Origin: Phenylobacterium sp.
GTDB lineage: Bacteria; Pseudomonadota; Alphaproteobacteria; Caulobacterales; Caulobacteraceae
NCBI RefSeq assembly: GCF_030693625.1
Contig: NZ_JAUYAF010000042.1
Coordinates: forward strand, 1-32,461
Direction of reading: 5' to 3'
DNA length: 32,461 nucleotides
The translations under genes and the position numbers were made by a program. The notes under the pieces were generated by a model, which was not told the origin of the DNA, did no database searches, and was given only the letters and a program-made list of their open reading frames with translations. This document shows positions 21,755 to 29,897 of the stretch, one piece after another; position 1 is the first letter of the stretch; every line of letters begins with the position of its first letter.

Positions 21755-22456
21755 TCACGGCGAAAGCCAGCGGAACGCCCGGGCGAGGAAGGCTTGGCCG
21801 TCCCGCTCCACCGGCGCGCCGTGCGCCATCAGCACCTTCGTAGTCGGCCATTGCAGGATGCGCCGCAGCGACGCCCGCGCCGCCGGGCGGTCTGAGAAGG
21901 CGATGCGGAACTTTCGTGGGACGGCGGGCTCGGCCTCCGTCATCAGGTCCAGCCGCGCCACCAGCGCCCGCCAACCCTTGAACCAGCCGCGCGGGAACTG
22001 CTGGATCAGGTCGGTGAAGATCGCCGTGCCGCTCGCCCGGTGGAGGAACACCACCTCCTGGGTGATCCGGGAGCCCCGCACGATCACCTGTTCGAGCTCT
22101 CCCGCCCAGTCCGCGGGCGGGGTGTCGGTGAGGTCTGCGTCAAAGGCGAGGTCCGGCAGCTGGCCCCGCAGCCCCGGCGCGGCGTGGAACCGCGCGCTCG
22201 GATAGGCCGTCCGCCATTCGCTCAGGAAGAGATCGTGCAGAAAGTTGGGGCCGACCACGTGGCGCACCTCGCCCAGCGCCTCGACGGCCGCCTTGAGGCC
22301 CGGGGTCAGCGCGACCGGCGAGATGACAAGGACACCGTCCCCGCCCAGCCGGATAACCACCATCCGCGTCGAATAGCGGAAACCGATCACCTCGACTTCC
22401 GGCCCGGCGGACAGCCAGATCTCCGGGCCGAAGGGCTCCAGCAGCGGCGTGCTCAT
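21755..22456 (-). CDS. DUF4336 domain-containing protein
   Basis: This 233-residue protein resembles DUF4336, a family distantly similar to metallo-beta-lactamase folds. It starts LLEPFGPEIWLSAGPEVEV and shows GFRYSTRMVVIRL, SPVALTPGLK, VVGPNFLHDLFLSEWRTAYP, AAPGL, EVVFLHRASGTAIFTDLIQQF, the ARLDLMTEAEPAVPRKFR block and VLMAHGAPV. Some of the classical HxHxDH metal site is missing, but His and Asp occur at the matching loops (FLHDLF, FTDLI, MAHG). The start at 22456 has GGAGG about 8 bases upstream; a much longer reading in the same frame runs across the divergent dienelactone hydrolase gene and has no ribosome site. The function is unknown. It is divergent from the first dienelactone hydrolase gene, 120 bp apart. 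Confidence 0.8.
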   Translation of the reverse strand: MSTPLLEPFGPEIWLSAGPEVEVIGFRYSTRMVVIRLGGDGVLVISPVALTPGLKAAVEALGEVRHVVGPNFLHDLFLSEWRTAYPSARFHAAPGLRGQLPDLAFDADLTDTPPADWAGELEQVIVRGSRITQEVVFLHRASGTAIFTDLIQQFPRGWFKGWRALVARLDLMTEAEPAVPRKFRIAFSDRPAARASLRRILQWPTTKVLMAHGAPVERDGQAFLARAFRWLSP

Positions 22457-22523
22457 CGGATGGCCTCCAGCCCAGGGGAGCGCCGAAAACCATAGGACCG
22501 GCCATCCGGAGCGCCAACCCTGC

Positions 22524-22551
22524 TGGACATCCGCCGCGCCTCCCCTAGCTA
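22524..22551 (+). promoter_or_regulatory. Possible promoter of the dienelactone hydrolase pair
   Basis: TGGACA (22524-22529) and TAGCTA (22546-22551) are 16 bp apart, ending 25 bases before the first hydrolase ATG, in the 120-bp divergent gap. Weak, but it is the only candidate seen there. Confidence 0.3.
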
Positions 22552-22576
22552 TATCGGCGACAACGGGAGAGACGTC

Positions 22577-23245
22577 ATGGGTGAGTTTTCCAAGCTGGCC
22601 GGCGCCGACGGCTTCGAGTTCGCCGTCTATCGCGCGGCGCCCAGCGGCGCGCGCAAGGGCGGCGTGGTGGTCATCCAGGAGATCTTCGGGATCGACGAGC
22701 ATATCCGGCGCGACGTCGATCGCTGGGCCAGCCTCGGCTACGAGGCCATCGCGCCGTCGCTGTACGACCGCCGCGAGCCGGGCTTCACCGCCGGCCACGA
22801 CCCCGCCGGCCTGACCGCCGGAGTCACCCATGCCCGCGCCACCCCCCTGGACCAGGCCCTGGCCGACATCGCCGCAGTGCGCGACGAGCTGGCGGGCGCG
22901 GGCAAGGTGTTCGTGGTGGGCTATTGCTACGGCGGGTCGCTGACCTGGCTCTCGGCCTGCCAGCTCGAGGGCTTCGCCGCCGCCTCGAGCTATTACGGCA
23001 GCATGGTCCAGGCCAATGCCGACAAGACCCCCAAGTGCCCCACCATCGTCCATCTCGGCCGCAAGGACGCCGGTATCCCGGCCGACGACGTCAAGGCCGC
23101 CGTCCAGGCCCACAACCCGGACGTGGCGGTCTACATCTACGAGGACACCGGCCACGGCTTCAACAACGAGGATCCGGAGCGGCTGAACCAGGCCAGCGCC
23201 GACCTCGCCCGCCAGCGCACCCTCGACCTCTTCGCGGGCGCCTGA
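22577..23245 (+). CDS. Dienelactone hydrolase family protein, first copy
   Basis: This 222-residue alpha/beta hydrolase has the dienelactone hydrolase signature. E35 is in VVIQEIFGI, the nucleophile C117 in VVGYCYGGS, Asp in LGRKDAGIP and His in EDTGHGFNN, together the Cys-Asp-His triad of the family. Prototype members open dienelactone in chlorocatechol breakdown; many relatives are carboxymethylenebutenolidases or general esterases, so the substrate here is open. No signal peptide is present. The ATG has GGGAGA 8 bases upstream. A paralogue follows after 4 bases, and a divergent DUF4336 gene lies upstream. Confidence 0.9.
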   Translation: MGEFSKLAGADGFEFAVYRAAPSGARKGGVVVIQEIFGIDEHIRRDVDRWASLGYEAIAPSLYDRREPGFTAGHDPAGLTAGVTHARATPLDQALADIAAVRDELAGAGKVFVVGYCYGGSLTWLSACQLEGFAAASSYYGSMVQANADKTPKCPTIVHLGRKDAGIPADDVKAAVQAHNPDVAVYIYEDTGHGFNNEDPERLNQASADLARQRTLDLFAGA

Positions 23246-23249
23246 GCAG

Positions 23250-23930
23250 GTGGGCGAAACGATCCGCCTGACCAGCCGGTTCGACGGCTTTGAGCTGGCG
23301 GCCTATCACGCCCCCGTGGCGGATGCGCGCCGCGGCGGGATTGTGCTGATCCAGGAGATCTTCGGGGTCACCGACCACATCCGCGAACTGGCCGACGGCT
23401 ATGCGGAGGACGGGTACGAGGTCATCGCGCCCAGCTTCTACGACCGCCTGCAGCCGGGCTTCGAGGCCGACTACAGCGCCGAGTCCATCGCCAATGGGGT
23501 GGAGTACTCCACCGCCACGCCCTGGGACCAGGTGGCGGGGGATCTCCAGGCGGCCATCGACGCCCTGTCGCCGGCGGTTTTCGTCACGGGATTCTGTTGG
23601 GGCGGGGCGGCGACCTGGCTGGCGGCCTGCCGCTGCACCGGGATCTCGGCGACCTCGGCCTTCTATGGCCGCCGCATCAGCGAACTGGTGGGGGAGACGC
23701 CCAAGGTCCCGACGATCCTGCACTTTGGCCGCCACGACGCCTCCATCCCCCTGGAGAAGGTCGAGGAGATTCGCTTGGCGCATCCGGAAATTCCGGTCCA
23801 CCTCTATGACGCCGGCCACGGCTTCGTGTCCGATCGCCGCGCCGACTACAACCCAGACGCCGCCCGGCTGGCCCGGCTGCGGACGCTGCAGGTGTTCATG
23901 AACAACGGCGGCGGTCGCGGAGAGATGTAG
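23250..23930 (+). CDS. Dienelactone hydrolase family protein, second copy
   Basis: This 226-residue paralogue is directly behind the first hydrolase. The triad is again complete: E36 in VLIQEIFGV, C116 in VTGFCWGGA, Asp in FGRHDASIP, His in YDAGHGFVS. Segments around these residues match the first copy closely (IQEIFG, IAPS.YDR..PGF), while the rest has diverged, so this is an old tandem duplication or two related enzymes kept together. The GTG start at 23250 is 4 bases after the first copy's stop, with only a weak ribosome site, so coupled translation is likely. It ends 1 base before the convergent membrane-protein gene. Confidence 0.88.
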   Translation: MGETIRLTSRFDGFELAAYHAPVADARRGGIVLIQEIFGVTDHIRELADGYAEDGYEVIAPSFYDRLQPGFEADYSAESIANGVEYSTATPWDQVAGDLQAAIDALSPAVFVTGFCWGGAATWLAACRCTGISATSAFYGRRISELVGETPKVPTILHFGRHDASIPLEKVEEIRLAHPEIPVHLYDAGHGFVSDRRADYNPDAARLARLRTLQVFMNNGGGRGEM

Positions 23931-23931
23931 C

Positions 23932-24411
23932 CTATTCCTCGATGTGCTTGCGCGCCTCGGGGTCGCGTTCCAGCCACCGGGCGAGGACAGACTGGGCGGC
24001 GAGGATACCGATGCCGGCGGCGTAGCCCCCGAAGACGGCGGCCGGATACGGACCGCCCGTGGCCACCGAGGCCACCTGCCAATAGATGAAGCCCGCCGCG
24101 ACGACCAGCAGGCCGACGCCGGTCAGCACCGAGACCGGGGTCTGGCCAAAGCCAGACAGAAAACTCATCCAGACATAGCGCGCCAGGACACGGCGCGCGG
24201 GCAGGATCAGCAGCGGCAGGGCGAAGCCGCCCAACAGGGCGGCGCCCGGCCAGACCAGGGCATGGCGGGCGATCACCGCCGGCCCGCCGGGCAGCACGCT
24301 GAAGGCGTGGACCACCGAGCCCGCATAGATCAGGCATGAGGCGGCCGCGACGACGTCCTGCATGCGCCGAAAGTCTCGCCAGGCTTTGGTGAAGGCCACG
24401 TCAGCCCCCAC
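23932..24411 (-). CDS. Hypothetical four-span membrane protein
   Basis: This 159-residue protein has hydrophobic spans at about 18-38, 50-70, 94-115 and 123-142 and a charged C-terminus (ARWLERDPEARKHIEE). I do not recognise a family. The N-terminus is uncertain: GTG at 24411 gives the length stated, GTG at 24399 has a GGGGG run 5 bases upstream, and ATG at 24363 begins close to the first span. Its stop is 1 base from the convergent second hydrolase stop. It is divergent from the aspartyl protease gene, with about 100 bp between. The function is unknown; no catalytic or ligand motif is visible. Confidence 0.65.
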   Translation of the reverse strand: MGADVAFTKAWRDFRRMQDVVAAASCLIYAGSVVHAFSVLPGGPAVIARHALVWPGAALLGGFALPLLILPARRVLARYVWMSFLSGFGQTPVSVLTGVGLLVVAAGFIYWQVASVATGGPYPAAVFGGYAAGIGILAAQSVLARWLERDPEARKHIEE

Positions 24412-24514
24412 CGGCGCGCGGCGGGCAGAGGATCGGGAAGAGCATGCGCATTTATCGCCTAGGCCACCGGCCTTGGCTATGGTCAGGCGACCCTCGCCTC
24501 CGGGAATCGCCTGA

Positions 24515-25279
24515 GTGAAGCTCGTCCTGGCCCTCGCCGCCCTGTGGCTCGCCCCGGCGTCCGCGCAAGCGGCGGGATGCTGGCTGGAGCACGGCGTGGT
24601 AGTGGTCCCGGCCAGCGTCGCCGGGGTGGCGGGCGACTACATCCTCGACACCGGCAGCCCCACCACTCAGCTGCACGAGACCCGCGCCCAGATGGCGGGC
24701 CTGCCACCGGCGTTTCGGGGCCAGGTGCGGGTCGATGGCCTGAAGCTGGTGGACCGGGCAGTGGTGGTGGTGGACCTCGACGCCCGGACCTACGCCTTTC
24801 CCACCCCCATCGCCGGGGTGATCGGGGCCGACCTGCTGTCAGCCTATGTGGTGGACGTCAGCTTCGCGCCTTGCCGTGTGGAGATCTGGCCGGCGGCCAA
24901 GGCTCCGAGCTTCGGGGCCCAGAGCAGCCTTGCCATGGCCATGGCCGGCGGGTCGCCGGTGGTGGACGCCGCGGTAGCGGACGGCCCCAGGACGGCCGTG
25001 GGCCGCTTTGTGGTGGCGACGGGCCTCGACAGCGGCGTGCGGCTCAGCGAGGCCCTGGCGAGCGTCCCTGGGGCCGGGGCGGAGGATGTGGCGCCCTACG
25101 GCCGCCTGCGCGCCGAACTCCGCGCCCTGTCCTTCGCCGGTCAGCTGTTCGAGATGCTGAAGGCCGGCCTCCAGCCGCAGGTCGCGGGCGCGGTGGGTGC
25201 GATCGGTCCGCCGGTGCTCGCGCGGTGGTCGCTGCGGTTCGACTTCCCGCGCGGACGGCTGCTGCTGCGCCGACCCTAG
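24515..25279 (+). CDS. Secreted retropepsin-like aspartyl protease family protein
   Basis: This 254-residue exported protein has a signal peptide at about 1-20 (cleavage after AQAA). A retropepsin-like domain follows, with the catalytic motif DTGSPT (D45-T46-G47) after the hydrophobic YIL, and the family's later GVIGADLLSAYVVDVSF near 99-115. A second repeat begins near 165 (RFVVATGLDSGVRLSEAL), where DTG has become ATG, so that half probably lacks catalytic Asp. Members with one good DTG act as homodimers, or this may be a binding relative rather than an active protease. The start is GTG at 24515 with GGGAA about 9 bases upstream. Its TAG stop forms the outer end of the second double palindrome. 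Confidence 0.75.
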   Translation: MKLVLALAALWLAPASAQAAGCWLEHGVVVVPASVAGVAGDYILDTGSPTTQLHETRAQMAGLPPAFRGQVRVDGLKLVDRAVVVVDLDARTYAFPTPIAGVIGADLLSAYVVDVSFAPCRVEIWPAAKAPSFGAQSSLAMAMAGGSPVVDAAVADGPRTAVGRFVVATGLDSGVRLSEALASVPGAGAEDVAPYGRLRAELRALSFAGQLFEMLKAGLQPQVAGAVGAIGPPVLARWSLRFDFPRGRLLLRRP

Positions 25280-25391
25280 GCCCTTTCCGAATCAGGTTGA
25301 ATCAAGCTGATCGGAAAAAAGGGGCTATCTTCTTGAATCTACAGCATGTCCGGGCGGCGAACCGGCGCCCACTTGCGCCTGACATGCTCTA
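25277..25391. repeat. Double-palindrome intergenic repeat, copy 2
   Basis: The gap between two convergent genes is filled by two palindromes. Part A (25277-25327) has TAGGCCCTTTCCGA opposite TCGGAAAAAAGGGGCTA. Part B (25340-25391) has TACAGCATGTC opposite GACATGCTCTA, with one mismatch and an inner GGGCG/CGCCC pair. They are joined by TCTTCTTGAATC, close to the spacer of copy 1. The first TAG is the stop of the aspartyl protease gene and the last CTA the stop of the CPBP gene. Three GAATC (GANTC) sites occur at 25289, 25299 and 25335. Confidence 0.85.
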
Positions 25392-26324
25392 GGAGATGGG
25401 CGTGAGCCCAGCCCAGGTGATGAGGAACTGCGGCAGGATAGGCAGGACGTCGATGGCGGCGTGCAGCAGGACCACCAGCAGCAGGCTGCGGGTGCGGGCC
25501 CAGATCACCCCCAGCATCAGGGCCACGGGCGACAGGGCGCCGATCGTATAGGCGATCACTTCGAACAGGTCGGTGGAATGGCCCTGCTCGCCAGGCGCGC
25601 CGCGCAGGTAGAGGCCGGGCACATGGGCCAGGGCGAACACCAGGGCTCCCAAGACGACGGCGCCGGTCTCGCTGCGAAGGACGGCGGCCAGGCGAGTCTG
25701 CAGCACCGCGCGGAACAGGAATTCCTCGGCGAGGCCTGCCTCCAGGGCGATCCAGACAAAGGCCGCCGGGGCGACCCAGGCCAGGACCTCGAGCCCGGGT
25801 CGCAGCTCACCGATCTGCTGCAGGCTGGGGCTGACCACGCTGAGCAGGGCCAGGAAGATCACCCCCATGACGATCAGGGTGGGCCAGAAGCCCTTGCGAT
25901 CCATGCCGGTGGAGAACAGCGGCGCCACCCGGCCGCCCAGGGCCAGCAGGATCAGGGCCGGGATCACCACATGGACCACGAGCTTGACGGCCAGGACCAC
26001 CAGGTCGCGGGCCTGGCCTTCCGGCATGGCGGCCTTCAGCGCCCCCATGCCCCAGCCGAGGAAGCCCACCGCGTAGATCACCATGAAGATCAGGACGGCG
26101 GCGAGTTCGACCTTGGGCCGCCGCACCCTGACAGGGGGCGGATCGGACCTGCGCGTCAGGGCCCAGGCGACGCCCGAAAGCAGGATCCCGAACACCCCCA
26201 GGGAAACCAGGGGGAAGGTCCAGTCGGCCTGTTTGAAAAAGAGATAGGCGAAGGCCGCGCCCCAGAGGACGCCGTAGATCGCCAGATAACCGGTGGCGCG
26301 GATGCGCCCCTCACCGGCCGCCAT
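25389..26324 (-). CDS. CPBP family intramembrane metalloprotease
   Basis: This 311-residue protein has about eight hydrophobic spans and the CPBP (Abi, type II CAAX protease) motifs: EEFLFR (the glutamate pair and Arg), FALAHVPG (the zinc His in FxxxH) and HAAIDVLP (the last His). These residues bind the metal and activate water in the membrane. Bacterial members process or degrade membrane substrates, or confer bacteriocin immunity; nothing nearby says which applies. The start at 26324 has GGGAGGGG 7 bases upstream; a longer reading to 26378 adds 18 polar residues without a ribosome site. The TAG stop is the outer end of the second double palindrome. Confidence 0.9.
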   Translation of the reverse strand: MAAGEGRIRATGYLAIYGVLWGAAFAYLFFKQADWTFPLVSLGVFGILLSGVAWALTRRSDPPPVRVRRPKVELAAVLIFMVIYAVGFLGWGMGALKAAMPEGQARDLVVLAVKLVVHVVIPALILLALGGRVAPLFSTGMDRKGFWPTLIVMGVIFLALLSVVSPSLQQIGELRPGLEVLAWVAPAAFVWIALEAGLAEEFLFRAVLQTRLAAVLRSETGAVVLGALVFALAHVPGLYLRGAPGEQGHSTDLFEVIAYTIGALSPVALMLGVIWARTRSLLLVVLLHAAIDVLPILPQFLITWAGLTPIS

Positions 26325-26406
26325 GCGGGCCCCTCCCGATCCGTCCCCCTGCCTATCGGCGGACGCCCACCCGGGCAACTTAGCAATTGTTCATGGGCCG
26401 GAAACG

Positions 26407-26433
26407 AAAAAGGCCCCGGTTCTCACCGGGGCC
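26407..26433 (-). terminator. Rho-independent terminator of the petABC operon
   Basis: Read on the minus strand, GGCCCCGGT and ACCGGGGCC form a perfect 9-bp stem over a 4-base loop (26433-26412), followed by TTTTT. It lies 29 bases after the petC stop. Confidence 0.9.
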
Positions 26434-26461
26434 CTGGATCGTGCTCGAAAGGACGGAGCGC

Positions 26462-27304
26462 CTAGTGGGCGACGTTCCTCCAGATGCGACGGTAGCTGAC
26501 CCACAGCAGACCCGCGAAGATCAGCAGATAGATCATGGCGGCCACGCCGAATTGCTTGCGCTCGGTCTGCTTGGGCTCCGACGCCCAGGCGAGGAAGGCC
26601 ACGACGTCCTTGGCCTGCTGGTCGACGGTGGACTTGGTGCCGTCGTCGAAGGTCACCTTGTCGGTTTCCAGCGGCGGGGCCATGGCGATGAAGCCCCCGA
26701 CCGGAACGTGGCCCTTGCCCTTGTAGAAGGCGCTGACGTCGCCGGGCATGTAGGGGTTGTAGTATTGGTTCGGCGGCACTTCGAGACCCGCCGGCGGCGC
26801 CTGGTAGCCGGTCAGGATCGAGTAGACGTACTGCGCGCCCTGGGGCCGCGCCTTGATCATCACCGACAGATCCGGCGGCAGGGCGCCGCCGTTGGAGGCC
26901 CGCGCCGCGGCTTCGTTGGCGAAGGGGCTCGGGAAGGTGTCGGCTGAGGTGGCGGTCCGCTGGACGACGTCCCCGGTTTCAGAGTCGATGTCGTTGACCT
27001 GGTAGTCCTTGGCGATCGACTTCACATAGGGGTTGTCGTTCGGGTTCGGGTACTTGTCGTCATAGAAGGGGCCGCTCTTCTGGCCCAGATTGCGGAAGCT
27101 CAGCAGGCTCATCGAGTGACAGGCCGCACAGACCTCCCGATAGACCTTGTAGCCCCGTTGGACCTGGGCCTGATCGAACTTGCCGAACGGACCTTCAAAG
27201 CTCCAGGAAGCCTGGCGGGGCTCCTTGGGGCCTGCGGAGGCGAAAGCCGGGCCGGCGACGAAAGCGAGCCCGAACGCCGCGAGAATAAGACCTTTGCGCA
27301 GCAT
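26462..27304 (-). CDS. petC: Cytochrome c1 of the bc1 complex
   Basis: Cytochrome c1 passes electrons from the Rieske protein to soluble or membrane cytochrome c. The 280-residue precursor has a signal peptide (about 1-22, ending AFA). The haem-binding motif is C59-A-A-C62-H63 in VCAACHSMS, and the axial Met lies in GGFIAMAPPL near residue 206. A C-terminal membrane anchor (about 255-275, MIYLLIFAGLLWV) ends in basic residues. The conserved PPDLS segment near 143 is also visible. It starts 7 bases after the petB stop, with GAGGGG just upstream, and is the last gene of the operon, followed by a strong terminator. Confidence 0.95.
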   Translation of the reverse strand: MLRKGLILAAFGLAFVAGPAFASAGPKEPRQASWSFEGPFGKFDQAQVQRGYKVYREVCAACHSMSLLSFRNLGQKSGPFYDDKYPNPNDNPYVKSIAKDYQVNDIDSETGDVVQRTATSADTFPSPFANEAAARASNGGALPPDLSVMIKARPQGAQYVYSILTGYQAPPAGLEVPPNQYYNPYMPGDVSAFYKGKGHVPVGGFIAMAPPLETDKVTFDDGTKSTVDQQAKDVVAFLAWASEPKQTERKQFGVAAMIYLLIFAGLLWVSYRRIWRNVAH

Positions 27305-27311
27305 AGGTGGC

Positions 27312-28628
27312 TCAGCCCCTCTTTTCAGGCGAAGCCGCGGCGCCGGCCGGCGCGTTGGCGGGATGCGACAGCACCGGCGCGGAGATTGATTCCGGCTGGG
27401 GCAGCGGGGTCTCGGTGAGGCCCAGGATCGGCAGGATGACCACGAAGTAGCCGAAGTAGTAGGCCGTCGCGACGCGGGACAGCCAGACCATCGAGTTGAG
27501 GTCCGCGTCCAGCAGCTGGAAGGTCGAGATGCCGGGGATCACGGGATCGTCCGGCAGGCGGCCGCCGCAGTAGCCCAGGATCAGGCAGGCCAGGACGAAG
27601 AGGCCGAAGTAGAGCTTGGCCGTCGGACGGTAGCGCATGGAGCGCACCTTGGAGGTGTCGAGCCAGGGCAGGACGAACAGCATGGCGATGGCGCCGAACA
27701 TCAGCAGCACGCCCATGAGCTTGTCCGGAACCGCCCGCAGGATCGCGTAGAACGGCAGGAAGTACCATTCCGGAACGATGTGGGCGGGGGTCACCAGGGG
27801 GTTGGCGGGAACATAGTTCACCGCGTCACCCAGGGCGTTGGGCTGGAAGAACACGAAGGTGGCGAACATCAGCAGGAAGAGCGAAATCGCGAAGCCGTCC
27901 TTCACCGTGTAGTACGGGTGGAAGGGAACGGTGTCCTCCTTGGACTTCACGTTCACGCCGGTGGGGTTGTTGTTGCCGGGCACGTGCAGCGCCCAGATGT
28001 GCAGGATCACCACGCCGGCGATCATGAACGGCAGCAGGAAGTGCAGCGAGAAGAAGCGGTTCAGGGTGGCGTTATCCACCGCGAACCCGCCCCACAGCCA
28101 GGTGGTGATGGACTCGCCGACGATCGGCAGGGCGCCGAACAGGTTGGTGATCACCACCGCGCCGTGGAAGCTCATCTGGCCCCAGGGCAGCACGTAGCCC
28201 ATGAAGGCGGTGGCCATCATCAGCAGGTAGATCACGCAGCCGAGGATCCACAGGATCTCGCGCGGCGCCTTGTAAGAGCCGTAGTAGAGCCCGCGGAACA
28301 TGTGGATGTAGACCGCGATGAAGAACATCGAGGCCCCGTTGGCGTGCATGTAGCGGACCAGCCAACCGAAGTTGACGTCGCGCATGATCCGCTCGACCGA
28401 ATTGAAGGCGTAGTCGACGTGCGGCACGTAGTGCATCGCCAGCACGATGCCGGTGACGATCTGAATGCCCAGGCACATCGCCAGGATGCCGCCGAACGTC
28501 CACCAGTAGTTGAGGTTCTTCGGCGTCGGGAAATCCAGCAGGTCGGCGCCGAAGCGCACGATCGGCAGGCGCGTGTCGAGCCAGCGCTCGATGCCGGTCT
28601 TCGGCTCGTAGGAGGAATGTCCGCTCAT
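27312..28628 (-). CDS. petB: Cytochrome b of the bc1 complex
   Basis: This is the membrane core of the bc1 complex, with two b haems and the quinol (Qo) and quinone (Qi) sites. The 438-residue protein has eight transmembrane helices. Visible hallmarks: [25 protein letters not shown] with one His pair, [23 protein letters not shown] with the second pair, [18 protein letters not shown] near Qo, and the [13 protein letters not shown] motif of the ef loop. The start at 28628 lies 5 bases after the petA stop. A longer reading upstream is just the shadow of petA. The C-terminus has an extension (about 405-438) rich in Pro and Ala. Confidence 0.96.
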   Translation of the reverse strand: MSGHSSYEPKTGIERWLDTRLPIVRFGADLLDFPTPKNLNYWWTFGGILAMCLGIQIVTGIVLAMHYVPHVDYAFNSVERIMRDVNFGWLVRYMHANGASMFFIAVYIHMFRGLYYGSYKAPREILWILGCVIYLLMMATAFMGYVLPWGQMSFHGAVVITNLFGALPIVGESITTWLWGGFAVDNATLNRFFSLHFLLPFMIAGVVILHIWALHVPGNNNPTGVNVKSKEDTVPFHPYYTVKDGFAISLFLLMFATFVFFQPNALGDAVNYVPANPLVTPAHIVPEWYFLPFYAILRAVPDKLMGVLLMFGAIAMLFVLPWLDTSKVRSMRYRPTAKLYFGLFVLACLILGYCGGRLPDDPVIPGISTFQLLDADLNSMVWLSRVATAYYFGYFVVILPILGLTETPLPQPESISAPVLSHPANAPAGAAASPEKRG

Positions 28629-28633
28629 CAGTG

Positions 28634-29188
28634 TCAGCCGATCTTGACCTTGGTGTCCGACAGGAAGGCGTATTCGGGCACCGCGAGGTTCGTCGGAGCC
28701 GGTCCTTTGCGGATGCGGCCGGAGGTGTCGTAGTGCGAGCCGTGGCAAGGGCAGAACCAGCCGCCGTAGTCGCCGCCGCCGAACGTGGGAACGCAACCGA
28801 GGTGCGTGCAGGTGCCGACCAGGATCAGCCATTCAGCCTTGCCGGGCTTGTGACGGTCCTCGTCACGGGCCGGGTCGCGCATCGAGGCGGTGTCGTCCTT
28901 CACCGCCTTGGCGATCTCCGCGCCCGTGCGGCTGCGCACGAACAGCGGCTTGCCGCGCCACTTCAGCACGACCTGCTGGCCTTGCTCGACCTTGGTCAGG
29001 TCGAATTCCACCGAGGCGAGGGCGAGCGTGTCGCCGGCCGGGTTCATCTGATCGATGAACGGCCAGGCGAGGCCTGCGACGGCGCCGATCGCCGCCGTCG
29101 TGGCGGCGATGTGAATGAAGTCGCGCCGGCTGGGGTCATCGCCCGCGGCGTGAGGATCGGGACTTGCGCCCGCGACGGTGTCGGCCAC
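28634..29188 (-). CDS. petA: Rieske iron-sulfur subunit of the bc1 complex
   Basis: The Rieske protein oxidises ubiquinol at Qo and reduces cytochrome c1. From the GTG at 29188 it is 184 residues. The twin-arginine signal-anchor [21 protein letters not shown] (about 20-40) also serves as the membrane anchor. The 2Fe-2S ligands are in CTHLGC and CPCHGSH near residues 125-150, and the final segment [14 protein letters not shown] is typical. The GTG start has GAAGGG about 10 bases upstream; an upstream in-frame ATG would add 35 low-complexity residues. It is the first gene of petABC, and 238 bp separate it from divergent trmL. Confidence 0.95.
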   Translation of the reverse strand: MADTVAGASPDPHAAGDDPSRRDFIHIAATTAAIGAVAGLAWPFIDQMNPAGDTLALASVEFDLTKVEQGQQVVLKWRGKPLFVRSRTGAEIAKAVKDDTASMRDPARDEDRHKPGKAEWLILVGTCTHLGCVPTFGGGDYGGWFCPCHGSHYDTSGRIRKGPAPTNLAVPEYAFLSDTKVKIG

Positions 29189-29351
29189 CTTAAAGCTACC
29201 CTTCGTGTGTTGAGCCGTTTGCGGTCTCCCGCCACGGCCCGTCCGACGCCCTTGCACCAAGGACGTCCCGCCTTCGAAGCCCCCGTCCAGCACGCCGCCG
29301 GATGCCCCTTGAACAGGCGCGCAGCGAGCGGACGATCCGTGCAGAGATGTC

Positions 29352-29368
29352 CTGCGAACGAGTCGCAG
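29352..29368. promoter_or_regulatory. Palindrome with a GANTC centre in the petABC/trmL divergent region
   Basis: CTGCGA-ACGAG-TCGCAG is a perfect 6-bp inverted repeat with a 5-bp centre. A GAGTC (GANTC) site overlaps the centre and right arm at 29360-29364, and a second GANTC, GATTC, lies at 29382-29386. It lies 164 bases upstream of petA and 59 bases upstream of trmL. A candidate operator; the regulator is unknown. Confidence 0.35.
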
Positions 29369-29426
29369 TCTGTCCCCCGACGATTCGCCTCGCGCCCAGG
29401 CCTATCCCGTGGCTGGATCGCTTAGA

Positions 29427-29897
29427 ATGCGTTTGGCCCTTTTTCAACCGGACATTCCGCAAAACCTCGGCGCGGCTCTTCGCCTCGGGGCCTGTCTGGG
29501 CGTCGCCTTGGACGTGATCGAGCCCTGCGGCTTCCCTCTGTCGGACCGCGCGGTGCGCCGTGCGGCGATGGATTATGCCGCTCAGGCCATGGTCGATCGC
29601 CACGCCGGCTGGACCGATTTCCTCACGCTGACGCGCGCAAGCAACAGGCGCCTGGTGCTGTTCACGACGCAGGGCGCGCGACCTTTCGGCGACTTCGCCT
29701 TCGCCGAGGACGACGTGCTGCTGTTCGGCCGCGAGAGCGCCGGCGCGCCTGCGGAGGTGCACGCGGCGGCCGACGCGCGTCTGTTCATCCCGTTGGTCGC
29801 TGGCGCACGATCGCTGAATCTGGTTTCCGCCGCCTCCATCGCGCTTGGCGAGGCGTTGCGCCAGACCGGCGGATTCCCTACTGCGGTCGCCCCATGA
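29427..29897 (+). CDS. trmL: tRNA (cytidine(34)-2'-O)-methyltransferase TrmL
   Basis: TrmL is a SPOUT methyltransferase that 2'-O-methylates the wobble base of tRNA-Leu species. The 156-residue length equals the usual size. It begins [13 protein letters not shown] (the N-terminal LF-P-IP-N of the family), then [20 protein letters not shown]. The knotted C-terminal part has [14 protein letters not shown] and the SAM-binding [26 protein letters not shown]. The ATG at 29427 is used; GTG at 29409 would add six residues and neither has a strong ribosome site. The stop overlaps the hemF start (ATGA), so the two are coupled. Confidence 0.92.
   Translation: MRLALFQPDIPQNLGAALRLGACLGVALDVIEPCGFPLSDRAVRRAAMDYAAQAMVDRHAGWTDFLTLTRASNRRLVLFTTQGARPFGDFAFAEDDVLLFGRESAGAPAEVHAAADARLFIPLVAGARSLNLVSAASIALGEALRQTGGFPTAVAP

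Noticed and set aside
21755..23155. A 466-codon minus-strand open frame covering the DUF4336 gene and the first dienelactone hydrolase
   Set aside because: Only the first half from 22456 matches a family; the rest is the antisense of a well-supported hydrolase gene and is low-complexity.
26387..26947. A plus-strand frame antisense to the end of petC
   Set aside because: Shadow of cytochrome c1; no ribosome site and no motif.
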